Source: Anaerostipes faecalis (lineage in GTDB: Bacteria > Bacillota > Clostridia > Lachnospirales > Lachnospiraceae). From it: a stretch of DNA of 38,083 nt. Below the pieces are notes generated by a model. That model saw nothing but the letters and a program-made list of their open reading frames with translations. It was not told the DNA's origin and did not search any database. A program made the position numbers and the translations under genes. The stretch is taken from the NCBI RefSeq assembly GCF_018982945.1, contig NZ_JABRXE010000015.1:1-38083 (forward strand), read 5' to 3'. This document shows, piece by piece, positions 1-8,285 of the stretch (the first letter of the stretch is position 1; each line of letters begins with the position of its first letter).

Positions 1-72
1 TCCTAAGTCTCTGTGATCATGATAATACTGGACTGCATCCAGTTTAAATTGTTTGTCATAGTGCTTTGCCAT
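1..72 (-). CDS. Transposase OrfA, N-terminal 24 codons only
   Basis: This reading frame begins with an ATG at 72 and starts MAKHYDKQFKLDAVQYYHDH, which is typical of the helix-turn-helix OrfA of IS3-family elements. A good ribosome binding site (AGGAGG) lies just upstream on the minus strand near 80. The gene continues past the left edge, so the rest of OrfA and the catalytic OrfB cannot be seen. An identical N-terminus begins at 38055 on the other strand. Confidence 0.7.
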   Translation of the reverse strand, partial: MAKHYDKQFKLDAVQYYHDHRDLG

Positions 73-168
73 AATGAGATCCTCCTTCAGTGCGGTACTT
101 ACATTGTACCATGAAATAATAGATTGGGAATTCTCATTTTGACTTGTACTATTTATATTCTAGCACCA
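1..168 (-). mobile_element. 5' end of an IS3-type insertion sequence, left copy, running off the window
   Basis: Bases 44-168 are the reverse complement of 37959-38083 with a single mismatch (base 128 against 37999). The element end is 5'-TGGTGCTAG, read leftward from 168, and the sequence diverges immediately beyond it on both sides. The transposase start lies about 95 bases inside this end. The element interrupts a DUF4474 reading frame that resumes at base 170. Family assignment rests on the short OrfA N-terminus and the TG terminus, so IS3 is likely but not proven. Confidence 0.8.
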
Positions 169-169
169 G

Positions 170-700
170 AATGCTCCACAAAAGTATGCAGGATATAATG
201 ATCTATATGATATGATGGATTGGACAGTTGGTGATTTGGTAACAAAAAAAGCACAAACTACATATTGGAGATTACAATTTTGGAAAGGAAAATATGGTCC
301 ACCATATATTCCAGCAGTTGCAAATGGTTGTGAAATTGGATTGTATTATAGAAATAATAAAAAATCAGCACATTGGTATTGCGCATATCCACAAGATAGA
401 AGAATAAGAATGAAGATGTCCTTGTATGCGAACGGAAAAAGATTATTTGAAAGAGATAGTGATACGTCAACGGCTCAAGGGAAAGCATGGTGGTTAACAG
501 CATTTACTCCTAAAAAATATTTGCCTAAAAAGAAAGTATGGGGAAAAACTTCTCTTAGAATGAAAGGAACACTTTGGTTTCCTAAAAAAGGGAAATATGT
601 AAAAGGAATGAAAAGTTTATCCAAAAAGTTAAAGAAAGTAAAAGCTTTACATGTGACTGGTTCAGTTTATAAAAGACATTTTGATTGGAAAGGAAGATAA
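170..700 (+). pseudogene. C-terminal DUF4474 domain of an Rhs-type or secreted protein, 5'-truncated by the IS
   Basis: The frame is open from the IS junction and reads NAPQKYAGYNDLYDMMDW before continuing to a stop at 700. The methionine at 212 is internal, so this is the 3' part of a larger gene. The pattern LQFWKGKYG, then EIGLYYR, HWYCAYP, a SLYANGK segment and WWLTAF is that of DUF4474, a domain common at the C-terminus of Lachnospiraceae surface or Rhs-associated proteins and often proposed to be an effector tip. Its biochemical activity is not known to me. The basic, Lys-rich tail is unusual. A YD-repeat scrap at 3326-3536 suggests this was once an Rhs locus. Confidence 0.65.
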
Positions 701-706
701 AGTTTT

Positions 707-880
707 ATGAAAAAGGTTTGTATTATTATTCATTTATTGATAATTATTTGTATGACTACCGGATGTGTAAATACAAACAATATAGCAAAAAAACAATTAT
801 ATAAATCTATTCTTTCACCAAATATTCAAGGTGTGAAAGAAGCATTGGATGTCGATTCAGCTATTGTGAATAAAAAATGA
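707..880 (+). CDS. Lipoprotein signal peptide fragment, probably the detached N-terminus of the ankyrin protein
   Basis: This 57-codon frame begins MKKVCIIIHLLIIICMTTGC, a lipoprotein signal peptide with a TTGC lipobox, and has an AAGGAAG ribosome binding site at 689-696. It ends at a TGA overlapping the ATG of the next frame. The end lies on a run of six A residues (872-877). One additional A would join the two frames into a single lipoprotein with ankyrin repeats. The most economical reading is one gene with a frameshift, natural or from sequencing. A genuine four-base overlap of two genes is the alternative. Confidence 0.6.
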   Translation: MKKVCIIIHLLIIICMTTGCVNTNNIAKKQLYKSILSPNIQGVKEALDVDSAIVNKK

Positions 881-2328
881 AATTGACTTCAAAAGCAATG
901 CCGTTAGAATTGGCAGTAAGAGAGATTGAAAGTGAAGAGATTCAAATAAAGATCTGCAAAACTTTAATAAATGCTGGAGCAAATGTAAATCAAATTGGAA
1001 AAGATAATAATACAAACCTTTGTTGGGCAATTGAGAATGAGCGGTATCAATTAGCAAAAATACTGATTGATTATGGAGAAAATGTAAATAAAGAAGGAGA
1101 TGAAAGAGTTACTCCGTTGAAAGCAGCAGTCAGCCGTCTTTCTTTAAAAAATTATAAAGAAAAGAAAACATTATGGCAGAATTTGCTAAAAAAAGGAGCA
1201 AAAGCAGACGAAGAATTATTTGATTATTTTTTTAATAATAATGATTATGGTATGGAGTATTATTTTGCCCCGAAAATTCTTAAAATTATACCAAAAGAGT
1301 ATGTACATAATAAAATGTCTCAAGCACTTGTTTTTGCCATAAAAGGAGAAAATAAAAAACTTCAGACGTTGATTAAGAACAATAAAGTTAAAGAGTCAGA
1401 GAAAGAAAAAATTTTAGCTTTTGCTGCAGCATATTGTGATATTGAAACATTGAAATTAATAAAAAAACAAGGATATGATATTGGGTGGAAAGATGAGGAT
1501 GGAGTCAATTTGCTGCAAATCGCAGCATTATGTAACAAAGCAGAAGTTGTAGAATTCTTTTTAAATCAAGGACTTAACGGAAATATTAAGACAGATTATT
1601 ATCAGGCAGATGCTGTATCTTTTGCTGCTTTGGGAGGTCATTTGAATCATGCAAAAATACTGGAAAAAAGAGGTAAAGTGAAATTTCAGGACAATATACA
1701 AAATGGAGAATGCAGGACATGGAGTTTTTTACTGGATTATGGTAATGTAAAATCTTTTGAAACAGTATTAAAATTAGGATATGTTCCAAATCAAATAGAA
1801 ATATTTCATGGATATGAAGACGCAGGAGAAGATGTTTTCGATTGGTTATACCAAAATGGTTATTCTATAAATTATGAAGAATATGGAGATGGACTTCTTT
1901 GCAGTGCATCTTTAGAAACAACCCCAAAATTTGAAAAACTTTGCGAATGGGGGCTTAGGGCAAAGGAAAGCGAATTGAATAATCTGATTTGGATGGGAAG
2001 AAGTAATTTAGTGCGGACAGTATTAGAAAAGAAAATGTATCAGGGTAATATAAGAAAAGAAGTCTTATTGCAATCTGCGATTAATGTTGGCGATTTTCCG
2101 ATGGTTAAATATTTGGTAAAACAGGGAGCCGATATTAATAAATATGTAAAAGATGAGACAGAAGATTTTTCATGGACTTCATTGAATATGGCATATGGGA
2201 GAGACAGTGTAGAAATAACAGAGTATTTAAAGGAGAAAGGAGGAGATATTACGAAAAAAGATTCTAGTGGAAGAAGTTGTAAAGATATAGCTAAGGAAAC
2301 AGGAGCTGTATGGAATCTTGGAAAATGA
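877..2328 (+). CDS. Ankyrin-repeat protein, candidate immunity or surface lipoprotein
   Basis: The protein has 483 residues with recurrent ankyrin units, for example LINAGANVNQIGKDNNTNLC near the N-terminus, a LLQIAALCNKAEVVEFFLNQG unit in the middle and MVKYLVKQGADIN near the C-terminus. Ankyrin repeats bind proteins, and ankyrin lipoproteins are frequent next to Rhs/polymorphic toxin tips in Clostridia, where they may act as immunity proteins. Here that role is inferred only from position. The frame begins exactly where the upstream lipoprotein signal frame ends, which suggests it is the main body of one exported protein. Base composition is very A-rich, like the rest of 200-3200 and unlike the following sugar operon. 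Confidence 0.7.
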   Translation: MKLTSKAMPLELAVREIESEEIQIKICKTLINAGANVNQIGKDNNTNLCWAIENERYQLAKILIDYGENVNKEGDERVTPLKAAVSRLSLKNYKEKKTLWQNLLKKGAKADEELFDYFFNNNDYGMEYYFAPKILKIIPKEYVHNKMSQALVFAIKGENKKLQTLIKNNKVKESEKEKILAFAAAYCDIETLKLIKKQGYDIGWKDEDGVNLLQIAALCNKAEVVEFFLNQGLNGNIKTDYYQADAVSFAALGGHLNHAKILEKRGKVKFQDNIQNGECRTWSFLLDYGNVKSFETVLKLGYVPNQIEIFHGYEDAGEDVFDWLYQNGYSINYEEYGDGLLCSASLETTPKFEKLCEWGLRAKESELNNLIWMGRSNLVRTVLEKKMYQGNIRKEVLLQSAINVGDFPMVKYLVKQGADINKYVKDETEDFSWTSLNMAYGRDSVEITEYLKEKGGDITKKDSSGRSCKDIAKETGAVWNLGK

Positions 2329-2409
2329 AGGATGATGTTAAATGAGAAATGATTATAAATTATAATCTGTACAATATATCGGAAAGGAATCCTTAATTAT
2401 ATAAAATGA

Positions 2410-2592
2410 GATAACAAGAATAGTGTGGCTAAAATTATGGCTAAAAAATGTCAATGTGTTGTGTATGCATCTAATTATCCATATGGATTATCTTATAGAT
2501 ATGATAAAAAGAAAAAAGTGTATGATCCTAGATATGGAGGAAAACAAAATTATTATAATCATGAAAATCCATTAAAAAAATATAAACCTTAG
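2410..2592 (+). pseudogene. Orphan C-terminal tip fragment (unidentified)
   Basis: An open frame of about 60 codons contains MAKKCQCVVYASNYPYGLSY from 2437 and ends KKYKP at 2592. There is no ribosome binding site before the ATG at 2437, and the frame is open back to a TGA at 2407. Its Tyr/Asn/Lys-rich character resembles the very end of an Rhs or other polymorphic toxin protein. It sits 36 bases before a membrane protein that would be its natural immunity partner. I do not recognise the family. Confidence 0.4.
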
Positions 2593-2628
2593 TGGTGTTA
2601 TTGAAGCATAAAAAGAGGAGATACAGAG

Positions 2629-3210
2629 ATGGAGAAAATTGTAATGCATTTAAAAAGAGTAATTATTTTGCTGTGTGGGATTGTACTAGGATATTTAACA
2701 TCAAAAAGAACAGATATGTCAATCAGTTTAGAATGTATTTTCGGGGATGGTATTTTGATTGTGTTATGTATTACAATCATCATGGTTATAACTAAGGAGA
2801 AAATAAAATTAGGTATAAACTGTGCCATATTTGGACTATCATTTGTTATTGGTGCAACATGGATTAAGAATATAGAACTTTTTTTGGGATTTGGAAAACA
2901 GAATTATGATTATATTTTATATGGATTAGGTGAAGCAATTATTATTCCTGTAATTTTTTGGGGGCTGGGAATGATTCTATATTATTATCATAAAGAAGGT
3001 ATTTTATCATTAATTTTATCAGGATTACCTGTCATGTATTGCTCATTTACTTTGATTTCTTATCAGTGGGAGGATCAATTTCTGTTAGGAATTATTATCA
3101 ATTTATTAACTTTGATAATTGTTTTTTGCTTCACAGGTAAGAAATATATGAAGTATAAAATAATATTTATAGTTTTAGGAGGAATGCTAGGTTTTTTCTA
3201 TTTTGTTTGA
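2629..3210 (+). CDS. Six-helix membrane protein, candidate immunity protein
   Basis: The protein has 193 residues, nearly all hydrophobic, with about six membrane-spanning segments separated by short charged loops, for example after TSKRTD and TGKKYMKYK. A GAGG-containing ribosome binding site lies just upstream (AAAAGAGGAGATACAG before the ATG). No enzymatic motif is visible. Small polytopic proteins of this sort often follow polymorphic-toxin C-termini and confer immunity against membrane-active tips. That is an inference from the orphan tip at 2410-2592. It could equally be an unrelated accessory membrane protein. Confidence 0.6.
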   Translation: MEKIVMHLKRVIILLCGIVLGYLTSKRTDMSISLECIFGDGILIVLCITIIMVITKEKIKLGINCAIFGLSFVIGATWIKNIELFLGFGKQNYDYILYGLGEAIIIPVIFWGLGMILYYYHKEGILSLILSGLPVMYCSFTLISYQWEDQFLLGIIINLLTLIIVFCFTGKKYMKYKIIFIVLGGMLGFFYFV

Positions 3211-3325
3211 ATATATTAGTTGCTTTTTATGTAAAGGAAATACAATAGCTTTTATGAAAGAAGATAGAAAATTATTTACATTATAAGTTATGCTAACTGA
3301 AGCAGGAAAATTTAAGAAAATAAAA

Positions 3326-3536
3326 TCACCGGAAATACGGAGACTGTTTACCTCTATACCGAATACCATTATGACAGCTGGGGACAGATGACGGAATTTG
3401 CAGAATTAAAACAGGAAGTCCCACGACAGAAAAGACGGTTCGCACCTATACATATGATGCTTACGGCAAAGTCAAAGAGATGTCTCCTACGAATCTAGAG
3501 ACCGGAAAAGAGATGGAAAGTTTCTTTGTAATCTAA
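3326..3536 (+). pseudogene. Rhs/YD-repeat remnant, frameshifted
   Basis: Within this stretch one frame reads EYHYDSWGQMTEFAEL and the neighbouring frame continues TVRTYTYDAYGKVKEMSPTN to a stop at 3536. Both are classic YD repeats of an Rhs shell protein. They are joined by a frameshift near 3405-3415. The segment is visibly richer in G and C than the A-rich DNA before it, so it is a scrap of a different, longer gene. With the DUF4474 tip it indicates a former Rhs locus in this place. The bases 3211-3325 hold nothing I recognise. Confidence 0.7.
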
Positions 3537-3537
3537 C

Positions 3538-3553
3538 GTGTAAAAAATTACAC
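3538..3553. promoter_or_regulatory. Palindrome upstream of the GH4/PTS promoter, possible operator
   Basis: GTGTAA, four A residues, then TTACAC form a perfect six-base inverted repeat about 55 bases upstream of the -35 element. It could bind an RpiR regulator or another activator of the sugar operon. No second copy was found in front of the EIIA gene, so the link to RpiR is weak. Confidence 0.3.
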
Positions 3554-3606
3554 AAAAAGTAATAAATAACAATATGAAATATCTAAACCTACAATATGCA
3601 AAAATA

Positions 3607-3635
3607 TTTACAAGTCAAATCCTTTTAGATATAGT
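3607..3635 (+). promoter_or_regulatory. Likely sigma-A promoter of the GH4/PTS operon
   Basis: TTTACA at 3607-3612 and TATAGT at 3630-3635 are separated by 17 bases, with the GH4 start 87 bases downstream and an AAGGAG ribosome binding site just before it. It fits the start of a two-gene transcript ending at the hairpin at 6637-6673. Confidence 0.5.
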
Positions 3636-3721
3636 ATAAATGTAAACAAGAGATGCAAACAAATTCGTAAATAAATCTGGCCGGATATCTTGCGAACGCA
3701 CTAAAAAAGGAGAATTCAAAA

Positions 3722-5047
3722 ATGAAAAAATATAACGTATGTATCGTAGGTGGAGGAAGCACATACACACTTGGATTTTTAAAATCTTTTGCACGTATGC
3801 AGGAAGAATTTCCATTAAACAAACTTGTCTTATTTGATATCGATGGAGAAAGACAGAAACCAATCGGACAATACGGAGACATCATGTTTGGTGAGAGATA
3901 TCCGGAATTAGATTTTTCTTATACAACAGACCCAGAAGAAGCATATCAGGATATGGACTTTATCTTCATGCAGATGCGTGCCGGTGGACTTCAGATGAGA
4001 CAGAAAGATGAACATATTCCACTAAGCTTCGGAAAGATCGGACAGGAAACATGTGGAGCAGGTGGTATGGCTTACGGACTTCGTTCTTGCGTAGACATGA
4101 TCGAAGCAATTCATCAGATCCGTCAGTATTCCCCAGAAGCATGGATCTTAAATTACTCAAATCCGGCAGCGATCGTAGCTGAAGCACTAAGAAGAGAATT
4201 TCCAGATGATAAAAAAATCCTTAACATCTGTGATCAGCCAGAAAACGTTGTACGTTCCACAAGCCGTCTGTTAGGATATGACTGGGAAGATCTTGATCCA
4301 GTGTACTTTGGATTAAATCATTATGGATGGTTCACCCATATTTATGATCGTAACACAGGAGAAGATTTACTTCCAAAAGTTCGTCAGATTGTAAAAGAAA
4401 AAGGATTCCTTCCGCAGGACGCAGAACAGAGAGATCAGTCATGGCTTGATACTTATGGATTTGTTCAGACAATGTTAGAAGACTTCCCAGATTATCTGCC
4501 AAATACATATGACGGATATTACCTGTATCCAGAATATAAAGCAAGTCATTTAAATCCAGATTACACTCGTGCAGATGAAGTAATTGATGGACGTGAAACT
4601 CGTGTATTTAAAGAATGTGCAGAAGTCATCAAAGAAGGAAAATTAGGAGATAAATTCCACGCTATTTCTGATGCACATGCAGAAATGATGATCAAAGTTG
4701 CAGAAGCAATTGCATTCAACACATTAGGACGTTTCATCCTGATTGTTGAAAATAATGGAGCAATCGCTAATATGCAGGATGACGCGATGGTAGAAGTGGT
4801 TTGTGAACTTGGAATCAACGGACCACGTCCAATGAGAGTTGGAAATATCCCTCAGTTCTATTTAGGACTTTTAGTACAGCAGGTGTCTTGCGAAAAACTT
4901 CTCGTTGATGCATTCTATGAGAATTCATATCAGAAAGCATTAGAGGCATTTACATTAAACCGTCTGGTTAATGATGCGAAGATGGCAAGAAAGATCTTAG
5001 ATGCTTTAATTGAAGCAAACAAAGGTATGTGGCCAGAATTAAGATAA
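3722..5047 (+). CDS. 6-phospho-alpha-glucosidase, glycoside hydrolase family 4
   Basis: This cytoplasmic enzyme of 441 residues hydrolyses 6'-phosphorylated alpha-glucosides (such as maltose 6'-phosphate) made by the PTS. GH4 enzymes use NAD+ and a divalent metal in an oxidation/elimination mechanism. Visible features are the N-terminal NAD+ site VGGGSTYT (about residues 9-16), an NYSNPAAI segment and the CDQP motif at residues 170-173. The CD-x-P form is characteristic of phospho-alpha-glucosidases, whereas phospho-beta-glucosidases have CN-x-P. Length is normal for the family. It is followed after 60 bases by the PTS permease, which points to a shared transcript and substrate. MalH, GlvA and AglB are close relatives in function; the exact sugar is not determined by sequence. 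Confidence 0.9.
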   Translation: MKKYNVCIVGGGSTYTLGFLKSFARMQEEFPLNKLVLFDIDGERQKPIGQYGDIMFGERYPELDFSYTTDPEEAYQDMDFIFMQMRAGGLQMRQKDEHIPLSFGKIGQETCGAGGMAYGLRSCVDMIEAIHQIRQYSPEAWILNYSNPAAIVAEALRREFPDDKKILNICDQPENVVRSTSRLLGYDWEDLDPVYFGLNHYGWFTHIYDRNTGEDLLPKVRQIVKEKGFLPQDAEQRDQSWLDTYGFVQTMLEDFPDYLPNTYDGYYLYPEYKASHLNPDYTRADEVIDGRETRVFKECAEVIKEGKLGDKFHAISDAHAEMMIKVAEAIAFNTLGRFILIVENNGAIANMQDDAMVEVVCELGINGPRPMRVGNIPQFYLGLLVQQVSCEKLLVDAFYENSYQKALEAFTLNRLVNDAKMARKILDALIEANKGMWPELR

Positions 5048-5107
5048 CAGGATTATTCATAAGAAAAGAGATATAAATGTATTGTAAGACAGGGAATGGT
5101 GTTTGAT

Positions 5108-6628
5108 ATGAAAAATAAAATTATGAATTTCTTCTCCGACTTAGGAAGAAGCCTTATGATGCCGATCGCAGCGCTTGCTGCGTGCGGTATCGTGCTTGGA
5201 CTGACGTCTGCGTTAATGAAGCCTCAGGTGCAGGGAGCGCTACCACTGTTAGCAACAGGTGTACCTTTCTTCATTATTTCAACATTAAATAAAGTTTCTG
5301 ATATCGTATTTACATTGATGCCTGTATTATTCTCAATTTCAATTGCAATGGGACTTGCAAAAGAAGATAAAGGTGTTGCAGCATTTGCAGGATTTTTAGG
5401 ATATTATGCTTTTTTAGTAGCCAGCAGCTGTATCATTGGAACAGGTATCATAGATTTCAGTGCAATGAAAATTTCTCCAACATTAGGAGTAGAAACTGTC
5501 GATATGGGTGCAACAGCAGGTATTCTTTCAGGACTTGTAACAGCATGGTTACACAATAAGTATCATAAAATACAGTTTCCAGCTGCGATTGCATTTTATG
5601 GAGGAAAAAGATTTGTAGCGTTGATCGTTATTGTAACTATGTCACTGATCGGATTAGTAATGCCCCTAATCTGGGAGCCAATCTCCGTTGGAATCAATGG
5701 ACTTGGTGCAATGATCCATTCAGCGGGAGCATTTGGAGTATTCATTTTTGGTACACTAGAACGATTACTGATTCCAACAGGACTTCATCATGTATTAAAC
5801 TCATTATTTAGAACAACACCATTAGGTGGGACATTTAAAGGTGTGGAAGGATGCTTAAATATTTTCTTACAATATGTAGATAAAGTACCACTGACAGACC
5901 TTCAGCAATATACACAGTTCCTTGGACAAGGGAAAATGCCATTTATGATGTTTGGACTTCCAGGAGCAGCACTTGCAATTTATCAGACTTCTCCAGAGGA
6001 AAAGAAGAAAAAAGTAAAAGCATTAATGATCGCCGGAGTGGCAGCAAGTTTTGTATCCGGTATTACAGAACCAATGGAATTCTCCTTTATGTTCATTGCA
6101 CCAATGCTGTTTTTATTCCATTCCATCATGGGCGGTATTTCTTTCATGCTGATGTCAGTATTAGGAGTTATCGTTGGAAATACTGGTGGAGGAATCATTG
6201 ACTTCTTCATCTGGGGTGTATTCCAGCCAGGTTCTCACTGGTATTGGATTCCAGTTGTTGGAGTATTCTACGCAGTGATCTACTATGTTGTATTTAAATG
6301 GTATTTATCACGCAAAAACATTTCAATTGATGTAGCTGATGATGAGGAAGAAGACGATTCTACAGGATTAAGTGTTGATGAAAAGATGAAGAATCTTGCA
6401 ACTACGATTATTGATGGTCTTGGTGGATTTGACAACATTGAAGTTGTAAACAACTGCATTTCAAGATTACGTGTAGATGTAAACGATATGTCAATCGTAA
6501 ATGAAGATACATTAAAGAAAACAGGCTGTCTTGGAATTGTAAAACCGAGTGAATCACATATACAGGTTATTTATGGACCGCAAGTAGAAAAAATAGCTGA
6601 TGCAGTAAGGACAGTATTAAAATATTAA
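5108..6628 (+). CDS. PTS alpha-glucoside permease, EIIBC
   Basis: This 506-residue membrane permease imports and phosphorylates an alpha-glucoside. An EIIC domain with about ten membrane segments occupies residues 1-400 and contains the GITEPMEFSFMF signature of the glucose/glucoside superfamily. After an acidic linker (DDEEEDD) comes a C-terminal EIIB domain with the phosphorylatable cysteine in NNCISRLR (about Cys450). No EIIA domain is attached, so the separate EIIA at 8286-8757 is the probable phosphodonor. An upstream in-frame ATG at 5096 lies directly on the AGGGA sequence, so I chose the ATG at 5108. Together with the GH4 enzyme it resembles the mal/glv/agl type operons. Confidence 0.88.
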   Translation: MKNKIMNFFSDLGRSLMMPIAALAACGIVLGLTSALMKPQVQGALPLLATGVPFFIISTLNKVSDIVFTLMPVLFSISIAMGLAKEDKGVAAFAGFLGYYAFLVASSCIIGTGIIDFSAMKISPTLGVETVDMGATAGILSGLVTAWLHNKYHKIQFPAAIAFYGGKRFVALIVIVTMSLIGLVMPLIWEPISVGINGLGAMIHSAGAFGVFIFGTLERLLIPTGLHHVLNSLFRTTPLGGTFKGVEGCLNIFLQYVDKVPLTDLQQYTQFLGQGKMPFMMFGLPGAALAIYQTSPEEKKKKVKALMIAGVAASFVSGITEPMEFSFMFIAPMLFLFHSIMGGISFMLMSVLGVIVGNTGGGIIDFFIWGVFQPGSHWYWIPVVGVFYAVIYYVVFKWYLSRKNISIDVADDEEEDDSTGLSVDEKMKNLATTIIDGLGGFDNIEVVNNCISRLRVDVNDMSIVNEDTLKKTGCLGIVKPSESHIQVIYGPQVEKIADAVRTVLKY

Positions 6629-6636
6629 CAAAAAAT

Positions 6637-6673
6637 GCAGGAAGACTATTTAACGAGGGTCTTCCTGCTTTTT
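6637..6673. terminator. Bidirectional terminator between EIIBC and the RpiR gene
   Basis: GCAGGAAGAC at 6637-6646 pairs perfectly with GTCTTCCTGC at 6659-6668 and is followed by five T residues; an A tract precedes it for the other strand. It overlaps the last codons of the minus-strand RpiR gene, whose stop lies in the loop. Confidence 0.85.
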
Positions 6674-7408
6674 GATATTGTGGCGAAGATATTCTACAAT
6701 GAGCTGGACAACAAGAAATGAAGTCATTTTCGTACGAAGATGAACATGTTCAAGTGGAAGTTCCTGCGTCCAGATATAAGTATCTGAAGGAGCGATCATT
6801 GAAGGTTCAATTTCAGAACTAGAGATCCAAATGATATTTGCATGATTGCGATGACAAGAGTCTATGATTGACTGATAGATAGATTTTTCTCCATAGTTTG
6901 TAAGAATAATAAGCGTAGCATTTTGGGGTAATGACTTTGAAAGTGCACGAAGAAAATCAATCCAGTCAATATAAATGCACGGAATATCCATGGAATTTAA
7001 CATGGAATATAAATATTTTGCAGGAAGCGAAGACATATTACGTCCATAGATGTAAAGAGATTCGCTTTCCAAAATCTGAGAACATATATTTTTGATTCTT
7101 AAAGAATCAATATTATCAATAAAATCTTTCAAAACAGCAGTGCGACGTTGCAATATCTTCCATGAATTGGAAAAGTCAGAAGAAGAATTTAATTCATTTC
7201 GAAGAGTATATTTTAATTCATTAAATCCTTTGAATCCAAGTTTCTGACAAAACCTTACGATGGTTGCATTGGAAAGATATAAATCCTTACAAATATCACT
7301 TAATGAAAAATAAGGAAGATGATTTTTATGTTCAATGAAATAATCGAAGATTAGTTTATCGTTTTCGGTAAATTTTGAGGAATCAATCTGATTCAGAAAA
7401 GTTTTCAT
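6650..7408 (-). CDS. RpiR-family transcriptional regulator
   Basis: The 252-residue protein has an N-terminal helix-turn-helix of the RpiR (HTH_6) type, with LSNATIVRFCQKLGFKGFNE as recognition region, and a C-terminal SIS sugar-phosphate-binding domain (YIYGRNMSSLPAKY, then LIILTNYGEKS). RpiR proteins sense phosphosugars and control sugar catabolic operons. A start at 7444 would overlap the upstream gene by 62 bases and lacks a ribosome binding site. The ATG at 7408 has AGAAAGG at a good distance, so I chose it. The gene overlaps the preceding RpiR gene by 26 bases, so the two are translated from one transcript. It shares a terminator with the sugar operon it probably controls. Confidence 0.85.
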   Translation of the reverse strand: MKTFLNQIDSSKFTENDKLIFDYFIEHKNHLPYFSLSDICKDLYLSNATIVRFCQKLGFKGFNELKYTLRNELNSSSDFSNSWKILQRRTAVLKDFIDNIDSLRIKNICSQILESESLYIYGRNMSSLPAKYLYSMLNSMDIPCIYIDWIDFLRALSKSLPQNATLIILTNYGEKSIYQSIIDSCHRNHANIIWISSSEIEPSMIAPSDTYIWTQELPLEHVHLRTKMTSFLVVQLIVEYLRHNIKKQEDPR

Positions 7409-8177
7409 GTTCAAGGCCTTTCTTATAGAAACTAAAGTATTCAATAAATGAGCTCAATACAAAGAAAGAGCTGAGTCTGGAAGTAAGATCCGCACCATCA
7501 TTCTCATGTTTCTTTGAGAAGAAACGGAGATTATAATTTGATACTTCAGCCAGATCATTATTTTCAATGGACGAAATTGAGATCACGGTCATGCCATGAA
7601 GTCTTGCTTCTTTCGCAAGGTTCAGTGTCGATTCAAATCGGCCGGAATTACTGATAAAGATAAAAATACTTTCTTTCTTAGCTGTCTGTATAAAATGTCG
7701 TAGAGCTTTGGATGCAGTAGTTTTATATACTTTCTGACAGTCAGAGATAAATAACATACTTTCAAGGTAACTGACAGCAATATCGGTAAGACCTGCAGGA
7801 CTGTAAAGATAAATTGGTGGATTGCTTGCAAAAAGTCTGGCAATCTGAAAGATATCATCGGAATTTAACAGACTTGAAGTACTTTCAAGATCAGCTTTAA
7901 TGGAATTCTTGATCGATTCGATTGAGATATCAGAGGATACAGGATTTGAATCTTTTTGAATGTTCAGGTTTTTGAGATAATATTTAAATTCAGGGAAACC
8001 ACTAAAGCCAATTTTCCTGCAGAAACGAATCACAGTTGATGTGGAATAATTGATTTTTTTAGCAAATGTCTGGATGCTCATAGAAGTAACTTCATCTGAG
8101 TGGTCGTGGACGTACTGCATGATCTCAAGCTCTTTGGGTGTCAGTGACTGCAGTGGAAAATTTAAATTCAGATTCAT
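7383..8177 (-). CDS. RpiR-family transcriptional regulator, first of the tandem pair
   Basis: This 264-residue protein has the same arrangement as its neighbour. A helix-turn-helix carries INYSTSTVIRFCRKIGFSGF, and an SIS domain carries YLYSPAGLTDIAVSYLESM and IFISNSGRFESTL. The minus-strand ribosome binding site AAGGAG lies about 12 bases before the ATG. It is divergent from the EIIA gene, and an inverted repeat at 8210-8231 sits between the two starts. The sequences of the two regulators are clearly diverged, so this is an old duplication or two separate regulators with different effectors. Targets are probably the GH4/EIIBC and EIIA genes. Confidence 0.85.
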   Translation of the reverse strand: MNLNLNFPLQSLTPKELEIMQYVHDHSDEVTSMSIQTFAKKINYSTSTVIRFCRKIGFSGFPEFKYYLKNLNIQKDSNPVSSDISIESIKNSIKADLESTSSLLNSDDIFQIARLFASNPPIYLYSPAGLTDIAVSYLESMLFISDCQKVYKTTASKALRHFIQTAKKESIFIFISNSGRFESTLNLAKEARLHGMTVISISSIENNDLAEVSNYNLRFFSKKHENDGADLTSRLSSFFVLSSFIEYFSFYKKGLEHENFSESD

Positions 8178-8209
8178 TAGAAAAGGATGCTCCTTTCGGC
8201 CACGAATAT

Positions 8210-8231
8210 ACAGGATAGTTAAAAATCCTGT
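8210..8231. promoter_or_regulatory. Inverted repeat between rpiR and EIIA, candidate operator
   Basis: ACAGGAT at 8210-8216 and ATCCTGT at 8225-8231 form a perfect seven-base inverted repeat with an eight-base spacer. It lies in the 110-base divergent intergenic region, the position expected for an RpiR operator controlling both directions. Confidence 0.4.
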
Positions 8232-8285
8232 GTTATGGACATAAATTTTAATTTAATTATAAGATAATTTTTAGGAGGTGTAAAT

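Noticed and set aside
3966-4818. Three minus-strand frames within the GH4 gene
   Set aside because: They are antisense shadows of a gene with a complete, well conserved frame.
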